From Chryseobacterium sp. Leaf201 (GTDB lineage Bacteria; Bacteroidota; Bacteroidia; Flavobacteriales; Weeksellaceae), in the NCBI RefSeq assembly GCF_001421435.1, contig NZ_LMKA01000070.1, positions 6,229-39,767 of the forward strand: a stretch of 33,539 bases of DNA. The letters run 5' to 3'. Shown here in pieces: positions 23,714-32,209 of the stretch (within the stretch, counting starts at the first letter, position 1; the number at the start of each line of letters is the position of its first letter). The position numbers were made by a program, and so were the translations under genes. The notes below the pieces were generated by a model. It had not been told where the DNA came from, ran no database searches, and was given only the letters and a program-made list of their open reading frames with translations.

Positions 23714-25708
23714 ATGAAACTTAAGTACAGCCTGCTGGCTTTGGCAGCTCCGCTCTTAATGAATGCACAACAACTCATGACGCCCGAAATCCTCTGGACT
23801 TTGAAAAAAGTAGGAGTACAGGCCGTTTCTCCCGACCAGTCTTCGCTTATTTATAAAATAGGGCAGACTGATCTGAAAACCGAAAAAACAAAAAGTGAAA
23901 ACTACTTCCTGAATGTTATCAATAACCAGTCTGTAAAAATAGATCTGGGCAAAAAATCCCTGATCCAGTGGGATAAAAACGGCATCTATGCACAGGAAGG
24001 CGATAAGATTTTCCTCTCCGGAGACGGCGGTAAAACCTGGGGCGAGTTTTATACCATAGGCGAGGCAGACAATATCGTGATTTCTCCCGACGGTAAAAAA
24101 ATAGCTTTCAGCAGACAGGTGTTGGTGGAAAAGCTGATGGGTAAAGACAAATATTCCGATACCCCGAAATCCACGGCACAGGTGTATACCGACCTGAACC
24201 ACAGGCATTGGGATTACTTTAATGAAGGGAAATACAACCATGTTTTTGTAGTAAATACCTCACAAAATGCAGATGCCGCAAAAGACCTGCTGGAAGGAAA
24301 AACCTGGGATTCTCCGCAAAGGCCGTTCGGCGGTGCCGAAGACTTCATCTGGAGCCCTGATTCTTCCCGGCTTCTGTACGTGACAAAACCCAAAAGCGGT
24401 AAAGAATATGCCACCAGCACGAATACGGATATCTTTGCGTATGACCTGGCTTCAGGAACTACAAAAAATCTCACTGAATCCAATAAAGGCTATGATGTAA
24501 ACCCGAAATTCAGTCCGGACGGAAAATCACTGATCTGGCAGAGCATGGCCAGAGACGGCTATGAAGCGGATAAAAATGACATTAAGATCCTGGATTGGAA
24601 ATCCGGTAAAATAAGCAACCTGACCGGCGGCTGGGACGACAGTGTTTCAGGCGATGTGTTCTGGGCCGGTGATTCCAAAACCATTTATTTTACGGCAGCC
24701 TTCAGAGGGACCAAGCAGTTATTTTCATTAGATCCTAAAAAGGCTAAAGTACAGCAGGTGACCAAAGGTGATTTTGACGTAAATGAAATTTTTGCCGATC
24801 AGAAAAATACGCTGCTGGTAGGCCGTACAGACATTAACCATGCGACAGACCTTTTTTCAGTGAATGTGAAGAACGGAGACATGAAGCAGGTGACGGAAGT
24901 GAATAAAGACATGTATTCAAAACTGGCCCAGGGGAAATCTGAGCTGAAGATGGTAAAAACCTCAGACGGGAAAGAAATGGGCGTCTGGTTCCATTATCCT
25001 CCGAACTTTGATCCGAATAAGAAATACCCGACGCTGGTATACTGCCAGGGCGGCCCGCAGTCTGCATTAACGCAGTTCTTCAGCACAAGATGGAACTTTG
25101 CTCTGATGGCAGCCAACGGATATATTGTAGTGGCACCCAACCGCCGCGGAATGCCGGGGTGGGGAACGAAATGGAACGAAGAAATTTCAAGAGACTGGGG
25201 CGGACAGCCGATAAAGGATTACCTGGCTGCAACGGATTTCGCGAAAACATTACCGTATGTTGACGGGAGCAGGGTAGCGGCAGTGGGAGCAAGCTATGGC
25301 GGATACAGCGTATTCATGCTGGCGGGTATTCATGAAAACCGCTTCAAGACTTTTATCGCTCACGACGGATTATTTGATATGAAATCCTGGTACCTGACTA
25401 CAGAAGAGCTCTGGTTTGCCAACTGGGACCTGGGTTCGCCGTGGGAAAAACCGCAGCCTAAAGCCTATACCGAATTCAATCCGAGCAATTTTGTTGATCA
25501 ATGGAACAAACCGATCATGATTGTTCAGGGCGGCATCGATTTCAGGGTTCCTTACGAGCAGGGCCAGGAAGCTTTCCAGGCAGCAAAACTGAGAGGCCTG
25601 AAATCAAAATTAGTCTATTTCCCGAATGAAAACCACTGGGTGCTGCATCCGCAGAATGGCCTGGTGTGGCAACGGGAATTCTTTGACTGGCTGAAGGAAA
25701 CATTATAA
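23714..25708 (+). CDS. Exported S9-family (prolyl oligopeptidase-type) serine peptidase
   Basis: 664 residues from the ATG at 23714, chosen because MKLKYSLLALAAPLLMNAQQ is a clear signal peptide. Upstream in-frame starts add a charged stretch, and the farthest lies in the promoter. An N-terminal beta-propeller (about 35-400) has WSPDSSRL and FSPDGKSLIW blades. The alpha/beta hydrolase domain follows, with the nucleophile S527 in GASYGGYS, D609 in GGIDFRVP and H641 in NENHWVLHP. The propeller-gated triad points to a dipeptidyl or oligopeptidase in the periplasm. It is a single-gene unit followed by a repeat-type element. Confidence 0.93.
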   Translation: MKLKYSLLALAAPLLMNAQQLMTPEILWTLKKVGVQAVSPDQSSLIYKIGQTDLKTEKTKSENYFLNVINNQSVKIDLGKKSLIQWDKNGIYAQEGDKIFLSGDGGKTWGEFYTIGEADNIVISPDGKKIAFSRQVLVEKLMGKDKYSDTPKSTAQVYTDLNHRHWDYFNEGKYNHVFVVNTSQNADAAKDLLEGKTWDSPQRPFGGAEDFIWSPDSSRLLYVTKPKSGKEYATSTNTDIFAYDLASGTTKNLTESNKGYDVNPKFSPDGKSLIWQSMARDGYEADKNDIKILDWKSGKISNLTGGWDDSVSGDVFWAGDSKTIYFTAAFRGTKQLFSLDPKKAKVQQVTKGDFDVNEIFADQKNTLLVGRTDINHATDLFSVNVKNGDMKQVTEVNKDMYSKLAQGKSELKMVKTSDGKEMGVWFHYPPNFDPNKKYPTLVYCQGGPQSALTQFFSTRWNFALMAANGYIVVAPNRRGMPGWGTKWNEEISRDWGGQPIKDYLAATDFAKTLPYVDGSRVAAVGASYGGYSVFMLAGIHENRFKTFIAHDGLFDMKSWYLTTEELWFANWDLGSPWEKPQPKAYTEFNPSNFVDQWNKPIMIVQGGIDFRVPYEQGQEAFQAAKLRGLKSKLVYFPNENHWVLHPQNGLVWQREFFDWLKETL

Positions 25709-25712
25709 AATT

Positions 25713-25765
25713 CCCCTCCTCCGGAGGGGTGGCGAAAATTCTGAAAGAATTTTTGACGGGGTGGT
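25713..25765 (+). repeat. Intergenic repeat-like element with two hairpins
   Basis: CCCCTCC (25713-25719) pairs with GGAGGGG (25723-25729). AAAATTCT (25735-25742) pairs with AGAATTTT (25746-25753). GACGGGGTGG then follows. This C-rich hairpin plus GACGGGGTGG tail looks like a dispersed intergenic element I associate with flavobacterial genomes from memory. Only one copy is in the window. Confidence 0.5.
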
Positions 25766-25808
25766 CTGAATAGATTGAATATATACTTACCCTTAAAACG
25801 TCAACAGG

Positions 25809-25830
25809 AGCGGGCTTTAGCCCGCTTTTT
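25809..25830 (+). terminator. Short GC-rich hairpin terminator
   Basis: AGCGGGCT (25809-25816) pairs with AGCCCGCT (25819-25826) around TT, followed by TTTT. It ends the peptidase transcript and sits only 40 nt before the next gene. Confidence 0.65.
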
Positions 25831-25865
25831 GTTTGAAATTAAGTGAATCCCATATCAGCAATGCC

Positions 25866-26354
25866 ATGACCAACAGAATATTTTCATTTCCGCCGATTGT
25901 CGACAGTAATTCTAAGATTTTAATTTTAGGTTCTATTCCCGGGGTGAAATCCTTGGAAAAACAACAATACTACGGCCACCCGCAAAATAAGTTCTGGAAA
26001 ATTATTTTTGAATTGCTCAATGAAGATTTTACCGAAGATTACGGAGAAAGGATCCGGATGTTAAAAAAGCACCACATTGCACTTTGGGACGTGATCGATT
26101 CCTGTGAACGGAAAGGAAGCCTTGATTCCGAGATTAAAAATGAAGAAGCCAACCAGATCCCGGAGCTTCTGGAAAAATATCCGAATATTCTGGCCATATT
26201 CTGTAACGGTGGGAAATCATATAAAAATGCGCAGAAAATGTTAGGAAAGCATTTTAAAATTCCTGTATTTTTACTGCCGTCAACAAGTCCGCTTCATACC
26301 GTTTCCTTTGAAAAGAAACTGGAAGAATGGAAGCAGATTAAAAACCATTTATGA
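25866..26354 (+). CDS. DNA-deoxyinosine glycosylase (uracil-DNA glycosylase superfamily)
   Basis: 162 residues from the ATG at 25866 (MTNRIFSFPPIVD). A TTG at 25833 would add 11 residues but lies against the terminator. Motif 1 region is LILGSIPGVKSLEKQQYYGHPQNKFWKII, and the motif 2 region is FLLPSTSPLHT near the C-terminus, as in the hypoxanthine/deoxyinosine branch (family 6) of the UDG superfamily. It should excise deaminated purines from DNA. Its stop overlaps the start of the next gene (ATGA), suggesting coupling to an exported protein of unknown role, an odd pairing. Confidence 0.85.
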   Translation: MTNRIFSFPPIVDSNSKILILGSIPGVKSLEKQQYYGHPQNKFWKIIFELLNEDFTEDYGERIRMLKKHHIALWDVIDSCERKGSLDSEIKNEEANQIPELLEKYPNILAIFCNGGKSYKNAQKMLGKHFKIPVFLLPSTSPLHTVSFEKKLEEWKQIKNHL

Positions 26355-27037
26355 AAAAACTGATACCGCTGTTCCTGATCTTGGCTTTTAGTAATCTCCT
26401 GTCTCAGGAATACCATTTTGATTACTACATAAAATATAAACATACATTAAAGCGCAATAAAGAACAGCCCGAAGTAAGGGAATTTCAGTATGCCGTAAAT
26501 TCTCAAGACCATTCCTATGAGATTTCCTTCAGGTCCGGGAAAAACAAAACAGTATCTGCGGTAATTACAGATTTTAAAAACAGCCTGCAGCATCATTTTG
26601 AAATGAAGAATACAGGATTTCCTTTAAAGGGAAATGATTTCGATTATATATATTCCGTGAAGATCCCTTCTGTTAAAAAGCAGTTTGAAGAAGAATCCAA
26701 AAGAAGATTTTTCACTTCAGATTTTGTGGATAAAAAACCTGACGGGTTGTCGCACCATTTAATAAAGGAATTCAGTAATCAGAAATTAAAGAAATCCAGA
26801 ATGTCTGCAGACGTTGTTTTTGCCGATTTTAAAGATGACCTGTCATTTGTAGGGCTTCGCCTATTATTTGATTATCATGAAATAGATGATAAACTAAAAT
26901 CCGAAAACAGATATATCTTAAAATCCGGATCCGGAAAATCTGAAGACCTTGAAATCAATGTATCACTGGAGGCAGTTGAACCTCAGGATTTTGATATAAA
27001 AATCAGTCGAGACCAATTGAATTTTAAAAATAACTAA
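26351..27037 (+). CDS. Exported protein of unknown function
   Basis: 228 residues with a signal peptide (MKKLIPLFLILAFSNLLSQ). The mature part is beta-strand rich and charged, starting EYHFDYYIKYKHTLKRN, with no cysteines or recognisable domain. The style resembles outer-surface or periplasmic proteins of flavobacteria. The start codon overlaps the glycosylase stop by 4 nt and a terminator follows directly, so this is a two-gene operon. I do not recognise the family. Confidence 0.75.
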   Translation: MKKLIPLFLILAFSNLLSQEYHFDYYIKYKHTLKRNKEQPEVREFQYAVNSQDHSYEISFRSGKNKTVSAVITDFKNSLQHHFEMKNTGFPLKGNDFDYIYSVKIPSVKKQFEEESKRRFFTSDFVDKKPDGLSHHLIKEFSNQKLKKSRMSADVVFADFKDDLSFVGLRLLFDYHEIDDKLKSENRYILKSGSGKSEDLEINVSLEAVEPQDFDIKISRDQLNFKNN

Positions 27038-27041
27038 AACA

Positions 27042-27066
27042 AAAAGCAAGGAAATCCCTTGCTTTT
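27042..27066 (+). terminator. Terminator of the glycosylase operon
   Basis: AAAAGCAAGG (27042-27051) pairs with CCTTGCTTTT (27057-27066) around AAATC. A and T ends would allow function in both directions, also serving the convergent AIM24 gene. Confidence 0.75.
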
Positions 27067-27104
27067 AAGTATTGAAATGCATGATTATAAGACAAAGCTG
27101 CAGT

Positions 27105-27797
27105 TTATTTCTCAATCCTGTACACTTCTTCATACGGCTGAATCAGCACCCAGCCGCTCCCGGAAAATTTCATCTGAAACTCTTCACCGCTGCCTCTTCC
27201 GATCAGGCTTTTTAAAGAAACATTGGTTTTCAGTTCGGGGCTCAGGTTTCCGGACCATGCTACCGTGGCATTCGGGTCTGTAAAAACCGGACTGTCCGGG
27301 GTAACCATCAGGGTCAGGGGATCGCCGTGTGTGGTGATGGCAATGTGGCCGGTTCCCGATAACCGTACCTGGAACAGTCCGCCTGACATGACCCCTGCAA
27401 TACTTTTCAGCATGGTGATGTCGCTTTTAATACTCTGCTCATGTGCCAGGACATCATTTCCATTTACGCAGACTGCTTCATTGTTCAGATACAGGATCCG
27501 CACTTTTTTACCTTCATCCGCCACATACAGCTTTCCGGTTCCTTCGGCTTTCATCAGTCGGGCTCCCTCACCGCTGATGGCTTTCTTTAAAAGATTGCCT
27601 AATCCTCCGGAAAACATGCCCTGCCTTTCAAAATTTACGCTGCCCACATAGCCGACCATGCTTCCTGCCTTAGTCCAGACCGACTGGTTGTTGAGGTTGA
27701 TTTCCAGAAGCTGAGGCTTTTCCAGTTCAAAGTAATCCCTTTCCTGTGGATTTTCTTTTGTTTCATTTACAAAAGCTTCAATTGAATATTTGCTCAT
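27105..27797 (-). CDS. AIM24-family protein
   Basis: 230 residues from the ATG at 27797 (MSKYSIEAF). The longer TTG start at 27821 lies within the promoter element. Family hallmarks include WTKAGSMVGYVGSV near the N-terminus, the middle segment VNGNDVLAHEQSI, and the glycine-rich strands VRLSGTGHIAITTHG and IGRGSGEEFQMKFSGSGWVLIQP. The fold is a trimeric beta-structure. Biochemical role in bacteria is unknown; the name comes from a yeast mitochondrial protein. No signal peptide. Confidence 0.88.
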   Translation of the reverse strand: MSKYSIEAFVNETKENPQERDYFELEKPQLLEINLNNQSVWTKAGSMVGYVGSVNFERQGMFSGGLGNLLKKAISGEGARLMKAEGTGKLYVADEGKKVRILYLNNEAVCVNGNDVLAHEQSIKSDITMLKSIAGVMSGGLFQVRLSGTGHIAITTHGDPLTLMVTPDSPVFTDPNATVAWSGNLSPELKTNVSLKSLIGRGSGEEFQMKFSGSGWVLIQPYEEVYRIEK

Positions 27798-27818
27798 AGG
27801 ATAAAATTTTAATGTATT

Positions 27819-27826
27819 CAAAAATA
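27819..27826 (-). promoter_or_regulatory. -7 element of AIM24 gene
   Basis: Minus strand TATTTTTG, exact TAnnTTTG, 22 nt before the ATG at 27797. Confidence 0.45.
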
Positions 27827-27899
27827 ACTTTTTTCAACATTAAAAAGCAGGGTAAAAACCATGGTTTTCAAACGTGGCCAAAATTAAATGGAGATATAC

Positions 27900-27931
27900 T
27901 TGACAAAGGGGTGCCTGATGTCGTATATTTG
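27900..27931 (+). promoter_or_regulatory. Full queA promoter (TTG -33 and TAnnTTTG -7)
   Basis: TTG at 27900-27902, exactly 21 nt, then TATATTTG at 27924-27931 followed by CAG. This is the best match to the Bacteroidota sigma-A consensus in the window. It leaves a 50-nt leader before queA. Confidence 0.75.
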
Positions 27932-27986
27932 CAGTCCGAAAATTACATCCCGTAATTTAATAAATTTTTAAACCGTAATTTAAAAA

Positions 27987-29036
27987 ATGAAAACATCAGA
28001 TTTTAATTTTGATCTTCCTGCGGAATTATTGGCGGAACACCCGTCAGAACACAGAGACGAAGCCAGGTTAATGGTTTTGGACAGAAAAACCCAGACTATT
28101 GAGCATAAGCTGTTCAAAGATGTGGTAGATTATTTCAGTGAGGAAGATTTATTTATCTTTAACAATACCAAGGTTTTCCCTGCCCGTCTGTACGGAAACA
28201 AAGAAAAAACAGGTGCCAAAATTGAGGTTTTCCTTTTAAGGGAGCTTGACAAGGAAACCCGTGTATGGGATGTACTGGTAGATCCTGCAAGAAAAATCAG
28301 AATCGGGAACAAATTATTCTTTACCGAAGATGAATCTTTGGTAGCGGAAGTTATTGATAATACGACGTCCAGAGGAAGAACGCTGAGGTTTTTATTTGAC
28401 GGTTCTTATGAAGAATTCAGGACTAAATTAAAAGAATTAGGGGAGACCCCGCTTCCGAAATACATCAAAAGAGCGGTGGAGCCTGAAGATGCAGAAAGAT
28501 ACCAGACCATCTATGCAAAAGTGGAAGGTGCCGTTGCGGCTCCAACTGCCGGACTTCACTTCTCCAAGCATCTGATGAAGAAACTGGAAATCAAAGGAAT
28601 CAACTTTGCAGAAATTACCCTTCACGTTGGTTTGGGAACGTTCAACCCGATTGAAGTGGAAGATCTTTCCAAGCATAAAATGGAATCTGAAGAAGTATTC
28701 ATTGATGAAAAAAATGCGGATGTGATCAACAAAGCGGTTGACAACCACAGAAGGGTGTGCGCCGTAGGAACAACCACCATGAGAGCTTTGGAAACGTCAG
28801 TATCATCCAATAAAAAGATCTCATCATTCCATGGCTGGACCAATAAATTCATTTATCCGCCTCATGATTTCGGAGTAGCTAACGCGATGATCACCAATTT
28901 CCACACGCCAAAATCTACACTAATCATGATGATTGCCGCGTTTGCCGGAAAAGAATTCATCATGCAGGCCTATGAAGAAGCCGTAAAAGAAAAGTATAAA
29001 TTCTACTCTTACGGAGATGCTATGTTAATTCTTTAA
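27987..29036 (+). CDS. queA: tRNA preQ1(34) S-adenosylmethionine ribosyltransferase-isomerase
   Basis: 349 residues, full family length. The start [19 protein letters not shown] is the classic QueA N-terminus (FDLP..LIA..P), followed by [13 protein letters not shown], the [10 protein letters not shown] motif, [26 protein letters not shown] and [11 protein letters not shown]. It transfers the ribosyl moiety of S-adenosylmethionine to preQ1 at tRNA position 34 to give epoxyqueuosine. It is not next to other queuosine genes here. A strong promoter precedes it, and it is separated from rlmN by a repeat-type hairpin. Confidence 0.97.
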   Translation: MKTSDFNFDLPAELLAEHPSEHRDEARLMVLDRKTQTIEHKLFKDVVDYFSEEDLFIFNNTKVFPARLYGNKEKTGAKIEVFLLRELDKETRVWDVLVDPARKIRIGNKLFFTEDESLVAEVIDNTTSRGRTLRFLFDGSYEEFRTKLKELGETPLPKYIKRAVEPEDAERYQTIYAKVEGAVAAPTAGLHFSKHLMKKLEIKGINFAEITLHVGLGTFNPIEVEDLSKHKMESEEVFIDEKNADVINKAVDNHRRVCAVGTTTMRALETSVSSNKKISSFHGWTNKFIYPPHDFGVANAMITNFHTPKSTLIMMIAAFAGKEFIMQAYEEAVKEKYKFYSYGDAMLIL

Positions 29037-29047
29037 AAAGATAATAG

Positions 29048-29097
29048 GATTTGGGGTTTAGGGCTTAGTTTGTCCCTAAATCCTAAGCCCTAATACC
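29048..29097. repeat. Telomere-like CCCTAA/TTAGGG hairpin element between queA and rlmN
   Basis: TTAGGGCTTAG (29058-29068) pairs perfectly with CTAAGCCCTAA (29083-29093). The flanking GGATTTGGGG (29048-29056) can alternatively pair with CCCTAAATCC (29074-29083). The sequence is made of permuted TTAGGG-like words. It looks like a dispersed intergenic element rather than a standard terminator, since it lacks a T run. It fills nearly the whole 70-bp gap. Confidence 0.55.
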
Positions 29098-29106
29098 TAA
29101 ATTATA

Positions 29107-30141
29107 ATGAAAGATATCAGAATTTTATCACTCGACCAGCTTAAAGACTACTTTGCCACGTTAGGCGAAAAGCCGTTCCGTGCGAAGCAGGTATATGACT
29201 GGCTGTGGAGTAAAAACCTCCATTCGATTGAAGAGATGACGAATCTTTCAAAATCCCTCCGTGAAAGAATTGCCGAGGAATATACCATCAATCCCGTTTC
29301 CGTTGACCAGCTTCAGAAGAGCACGGACGGAACCATTAAAAACGGGGTGAAACTCCATGACGGCCTATTGGTAGAATCTGTTCTGATTCCTACCGAAACC
29401 AGGACAACAGCCTGTGTATCTTCCCAGGTGGGATGCTCGCTGAACTGTGAATTCTGCGCCACCGCAAGGCTCAAAAGGATGAGAAACCTTGAAGTAGCCG
29501 AAATTGTAGACCAGGTGGCCCTTATCGACAGCCAGAGCAAAATGTATTTCAACAGGCCCCTTTCCAATATTGTTTTCATGGGAATGGGAGAGCCGATGAT
29601 GAATTACAAAAATGTAGTGGAAGCCATCCGCAAGATTACCCAGCCGGAAGGCCTGGGCATGTCGCCGAGAAGAATTACCGTATCCACTTCCGGGATTCCG
29701 AAGATGATTAAAATGCTGGCCGATGATGACCTCAGGGTAAAACTGGCCCTGTCCCTGCACTCCGCTATTGAAGCCAAACGGAATGAAATTATGCCGTTTT
29801 CCGATAAATTTCCGTTGACGGATATTATGGAAGCCCTTCAGTACTGGTACCAGAAGACCGGTTCTGTAGTCACTTTTGAATATTGTGTCTGGAAGGATAT
29901 CAATGATAAGGACGAAGACATTAAAGCCCTGATAAAATACTGCAAACAGATCCCTTCCAAGGTGAATCTGATCCAGTATAACCCGATCGGCGACGGAAAA
30001 TATGACCAGTGTAACAAACAGGCAGAAGAAAATTACATCCGTCAGCTTGAAAATGCAGGCGTTACCGTAATGGTGAGAAGAAGCCGCGGAGGCGATATTG
30101 ATGCCGCCTGCGGACAGCTGGCCAATAAAAACACCGATTAA
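29107..30141 (+). CDS. rlmN: 23S rRNA (adenine2503-C2)-methyltransferase, radical SAM
   Basis: 344 residues. The radical-SAM cluster motif is C110-SLN-C114-EF-C117, and the methyl-carrying Cys near the C-terminus is C335 in AACGQL. Other family segments are FRAKQVYDWLW, VFMGMGEPMMNY and RRITVSTSGIPKMI. It methylates A2503 of 23S rRNA and A37 of some tRNAs. The ATG begins 70 nt after queA; both are RNA-modification enzymes using SAM, and may share the queA promoter, although the hairpin element lies between. Confidence 0.97.
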   Translation: MKDIRILSLDQLKDYFATLGEKPFRAKQVYDWLWSKNLHSIEEMTNLSKSLRERIAEEYTINPVSVDQLQKSTDGTIKNGVKLHDGLLVESVLIPTETRTTACVSSQVGCSLNCEFCATARLKRMRNLEVAEIVDQVALIDSQSKMYFNRPLSNIVFMGMGEPMMNYKNVVEAIRKITQPEGLGMSPRRITVSTSGIPKMIKMLADDDLRVKLALSLHSAIEAKRNEIMPFSDKFPLTDIMEALQYWYQKTGSVVTFEYCVWKDINDKDEDIKALIKYCKQIPSKVNLIQYNPIGDGKYDQCNKQAEENYIRQLENAGVTVMVRRSRGGDIDAACGQLANKNTD

Positions 30142-30189
30142 ATTTTCATTAAAAAATTTCAAAGATCTCTTAACATTTTCTTAAAGCCC

Positions 30190-30197
30190 TAACTTTG
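30190..30197 (+). promoter_or_regulatory. -7 element of the fatty acid hydroxylase gene
   Basis: TAACTTTG, exact TAnnTTTG, 19 nt before the start codon at 30217. Confidence 0.5.
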
Positions 30198-30216
30198 CAT
30201 CAAAACTGATCTAAAG

Positions 30217-31155
30217 ATGATGGATTATTTCTGGGGTGAAAACGGGCTTGAACACGTCTATTCATGGTCTGTTCCGATACTTGCCGTAATTATCATTGCT
30301 GAAATGGTCTACAGCCATGTTTCGGAAACCAAACTGTACAGCGGAAAAGATGTTGCCACCAATATCTATCTGGCCCTTCTGAATTTCGGGCTGGACTTTG
30401 TCATGAAAGCCTTCGCGATGGGCGTGATGTTTTTCTTTTACAACCACAGGTTTTTTTCATGGGATTTTACATTAGGGTACCTGCTGGCCTGCTTTGTGGT
30501 CACTGATTTTGCTTATTACGTTTTGCATTATGTAGATCATCATTCCAGAGCGTTCTGGGCCGTGCATATTACCCATCACAGCTCTGAATATTTTAATCTT
30601 ACCACAGGATTCCGGAGTCCGGTTCTTCAGCCGCTGTACCGGTATCTCTATTTTTCCCCGCTGGCTTTCCTGGGTTTTAATCCGTGGCATATCATGTTGG
30701 TTTACGCCATAGGACAGGTGTACGGTACCTGGGTGCATACGCAGACCGTAAAAAGCATGGGAATCCTGGAATATATTCTGGTAACACCTTCTCATCACCG
30801 GGTGCACCATGCCTGTAACGTCAAGTATCTGGACCGCAATATGGGGATGTGTCTGATCATCTGGGATAAAATATTCGGCACCTTTGAAAAGGAAGATCCT
30901 GCTGTTCCCGTCAAATACGGGATTTACCCAAAAATGCCGGATAACAAACCGGATACTGTTCTTTTATACGAATGGCGCAAAATCTGGAAAGACATCAGAC
31001 AGCCGGGATTACATTTCTCAGACAGGATCAATTATATTTTCAATTCCCCGGGATGGCGCCATGACGGAACGGGTAAAACAGTACGGCAGTACCGGAAAGA
31101 ATACGGGGAAAAGAAAAGTATGAAGAAGAAAGAAACTCAGAAGAAATCAGCATAA
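30217..31155 (+). CDS. Fatty acid hydroxylase/sterol desaturase family membrane protein
   Basis: 312 residues with about four to five membrane segments. The di-iron histidine clusters are in place: HYVDHH, HITHH and, after a helix pair, PSHHRVHH. These ligate two irons that use oxygen to hydroxylate or desaturate a lipid. Bacteroidota do not make sterols as a rule, so a fatty acid, sphingoid or carotenoid substrate is more likely (inference). The C-terminus is a lysine-rich cytoplasmic tail. It has its own promoter and no linked lipid genes. Confidence 0.9.
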   Translation: MMDYFWGENGLEHVYSWSVPILAVIIIAEMVYSHVSETKLYSGKDVATNIYLALLNFGLDFVMKAFAMGVMFFFYNHRFFSWDFTLGYLLACFVVTDFAYYVLHYVDHHSRAFWAVHITHHSSEYFNLTTGFRSPVLQPLYRYLYFSPLAFLGFNPWHIMLVYAIGQVYGTWVHTQTVKSMGILEYILVTPSHHRVHHACNVKYLDRNMGMCLIIWDKIFGTFEKEDPAVPVKYGIYPKMPDNKPDTVLLYEWRKIWKDIRQPGLHFSDRINYIFNSPGWRHDGTGKTVRQYRKEYGEKKSMKKKETQKKSA

Positions 31156-31261
31156 TTCCATGCACCGGAACAAAAGACTTAGCCGGATGTTAAAACAAAA
31201 CCCAATGCTATTCATCAATACGAATCCCAACAGGTTTGCAAAAAATCTTTAATTTTACAGG

Positions 31262-32140
31262 ATGAAAAAGTTATTCCTGATTTCTGCTCTTATCATTTCC
31301 ACATCTGCATCTTCTCAGCAGTCAGATCTCCTGAAAATCCGGCAGTACAGAATCAGTTATTTAGATGAAAAAATTCAGGAAACATCAGGACTTAATCTTT
31401 TCAACGGAAAACTCTATACGTTCAATGACAGCGGGAATGCACCGGAACTTTTTGAGCTCGACAGAACATCAGGGAAAATTATAAACACAATAGCGGTCAA
31501 TGCCAAAAACAAAGACTGGGAAGCCCTGACAAATGACGGGAAAAATTTCTACATCGGGGACTTCGGAAATAACGGAGGAACGAGAAAAGACCTGGAAATC
31601 TATAAAATACCTGTTGAAAATAACGGATTGAAGAATGATTCCGCTGCACTTATCCGTTTTGAATATCCCGAGCAGACGGAATTTGTCCCCGGTTACCTGA
31701 AAACCAATTTCGATGCGGAAGCAATGGTCTGGCTGAACGGAAAAATCCATCTCTTTACAAAAGAATGGGGCAATAAATCAACCACCCATTACATCATAGA
31801 TCCTGAAATACAGGAAAAGCAGAAAGCGCAGAAAACGGAATCCTTTAAAACAGGTTTTGTGGTTACGGACGCTTCTTATTTCAATAAAAAGCTCTATCTG
31901 GTAGGCTATACGAGAAAGACGGAAGTGTTTTTAACTGTCTTCAATGAAACGGAGCCGGATGTGTTCTTTAAGGAAAGCCCTAAAAGATATTATCTGGGCA
32001 GTGCACTGTCCATTGGGCAGATTGAAGGCATTACCGTGGATGAAGCCGGGCTTTACATTTCAGGGGAAAAGTTCAGCTCTCCTCTGGGAAGTGCGAAGCC
32101 GGCACTGTATTTTATTCCGACAGAAAAACTCAAAGACTAA
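31262..32140 (+). CDS. Exported beta-propeller-like protein of unknown function
   Basis: 292 residues with a signal peptide (MKKLFLISALIISTSASSQ). The mature part has repeating strand motifs such as LNLFNGKLYTFNDSGN, DWEALTNDGKNFYIGDFGNN, FDAEAMVWLNGKIHLFTKEW and IGQIEGITVDEAGLYISGE. Each has a W/G-E-A/G acidic pair followed by hydrophobic strands, as in six- or seven-bladed propellers (SdiA-regulated or lactonase-like fold, inferred). No catalytic assignment is possible. No type IX secretion tail is seen. It stands alone between the hydroxylase and polyprenyl synthase genes. Confidence 0.78.
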   Translation: MKKLFLISALIISTSASSQQSDLLKIRQYRISYLDEKIQETSGLNLFNGKLYTFNDSGNAPELFELDRTSGKIINTIAVNAKNKDWEALTNDGKNFYIGDFGNNGGTRKDLEIYKIPVENNGLKNDSAALIRFEYPEQTEFVPGYLKTNFDAEAMVWLNGKIHLFTKEWGNKSTTHYIIDPEIQEKQKAQKTESFKTGFVVTDASYFNKKLYLVGYTRKTEVFLTVFNETEPDVFFKESPKRYYLGSALSIGQIEGITVDEAGLYISGEKFSSPLGSAKPALYFIPTEKLKD

Positions 32141-32167
32141 TTTCTGTTACAATTAAATGAAAAAAAT

Positions 32168-32175
32168 TATCTTTG
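32168..32175 (+). promoter_or_regulatory. -7 element of the polyprenyl synthase gene
   Basis: TATCTTTG, exact TAnnTTTG followed by TGG, 34 nt before the GTG start at 32210. Confidence 0.5.
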
Positions 32176-32209
32176 TGGTAATTAATAATTTATCCATCAT
32201 TCGAAGATT

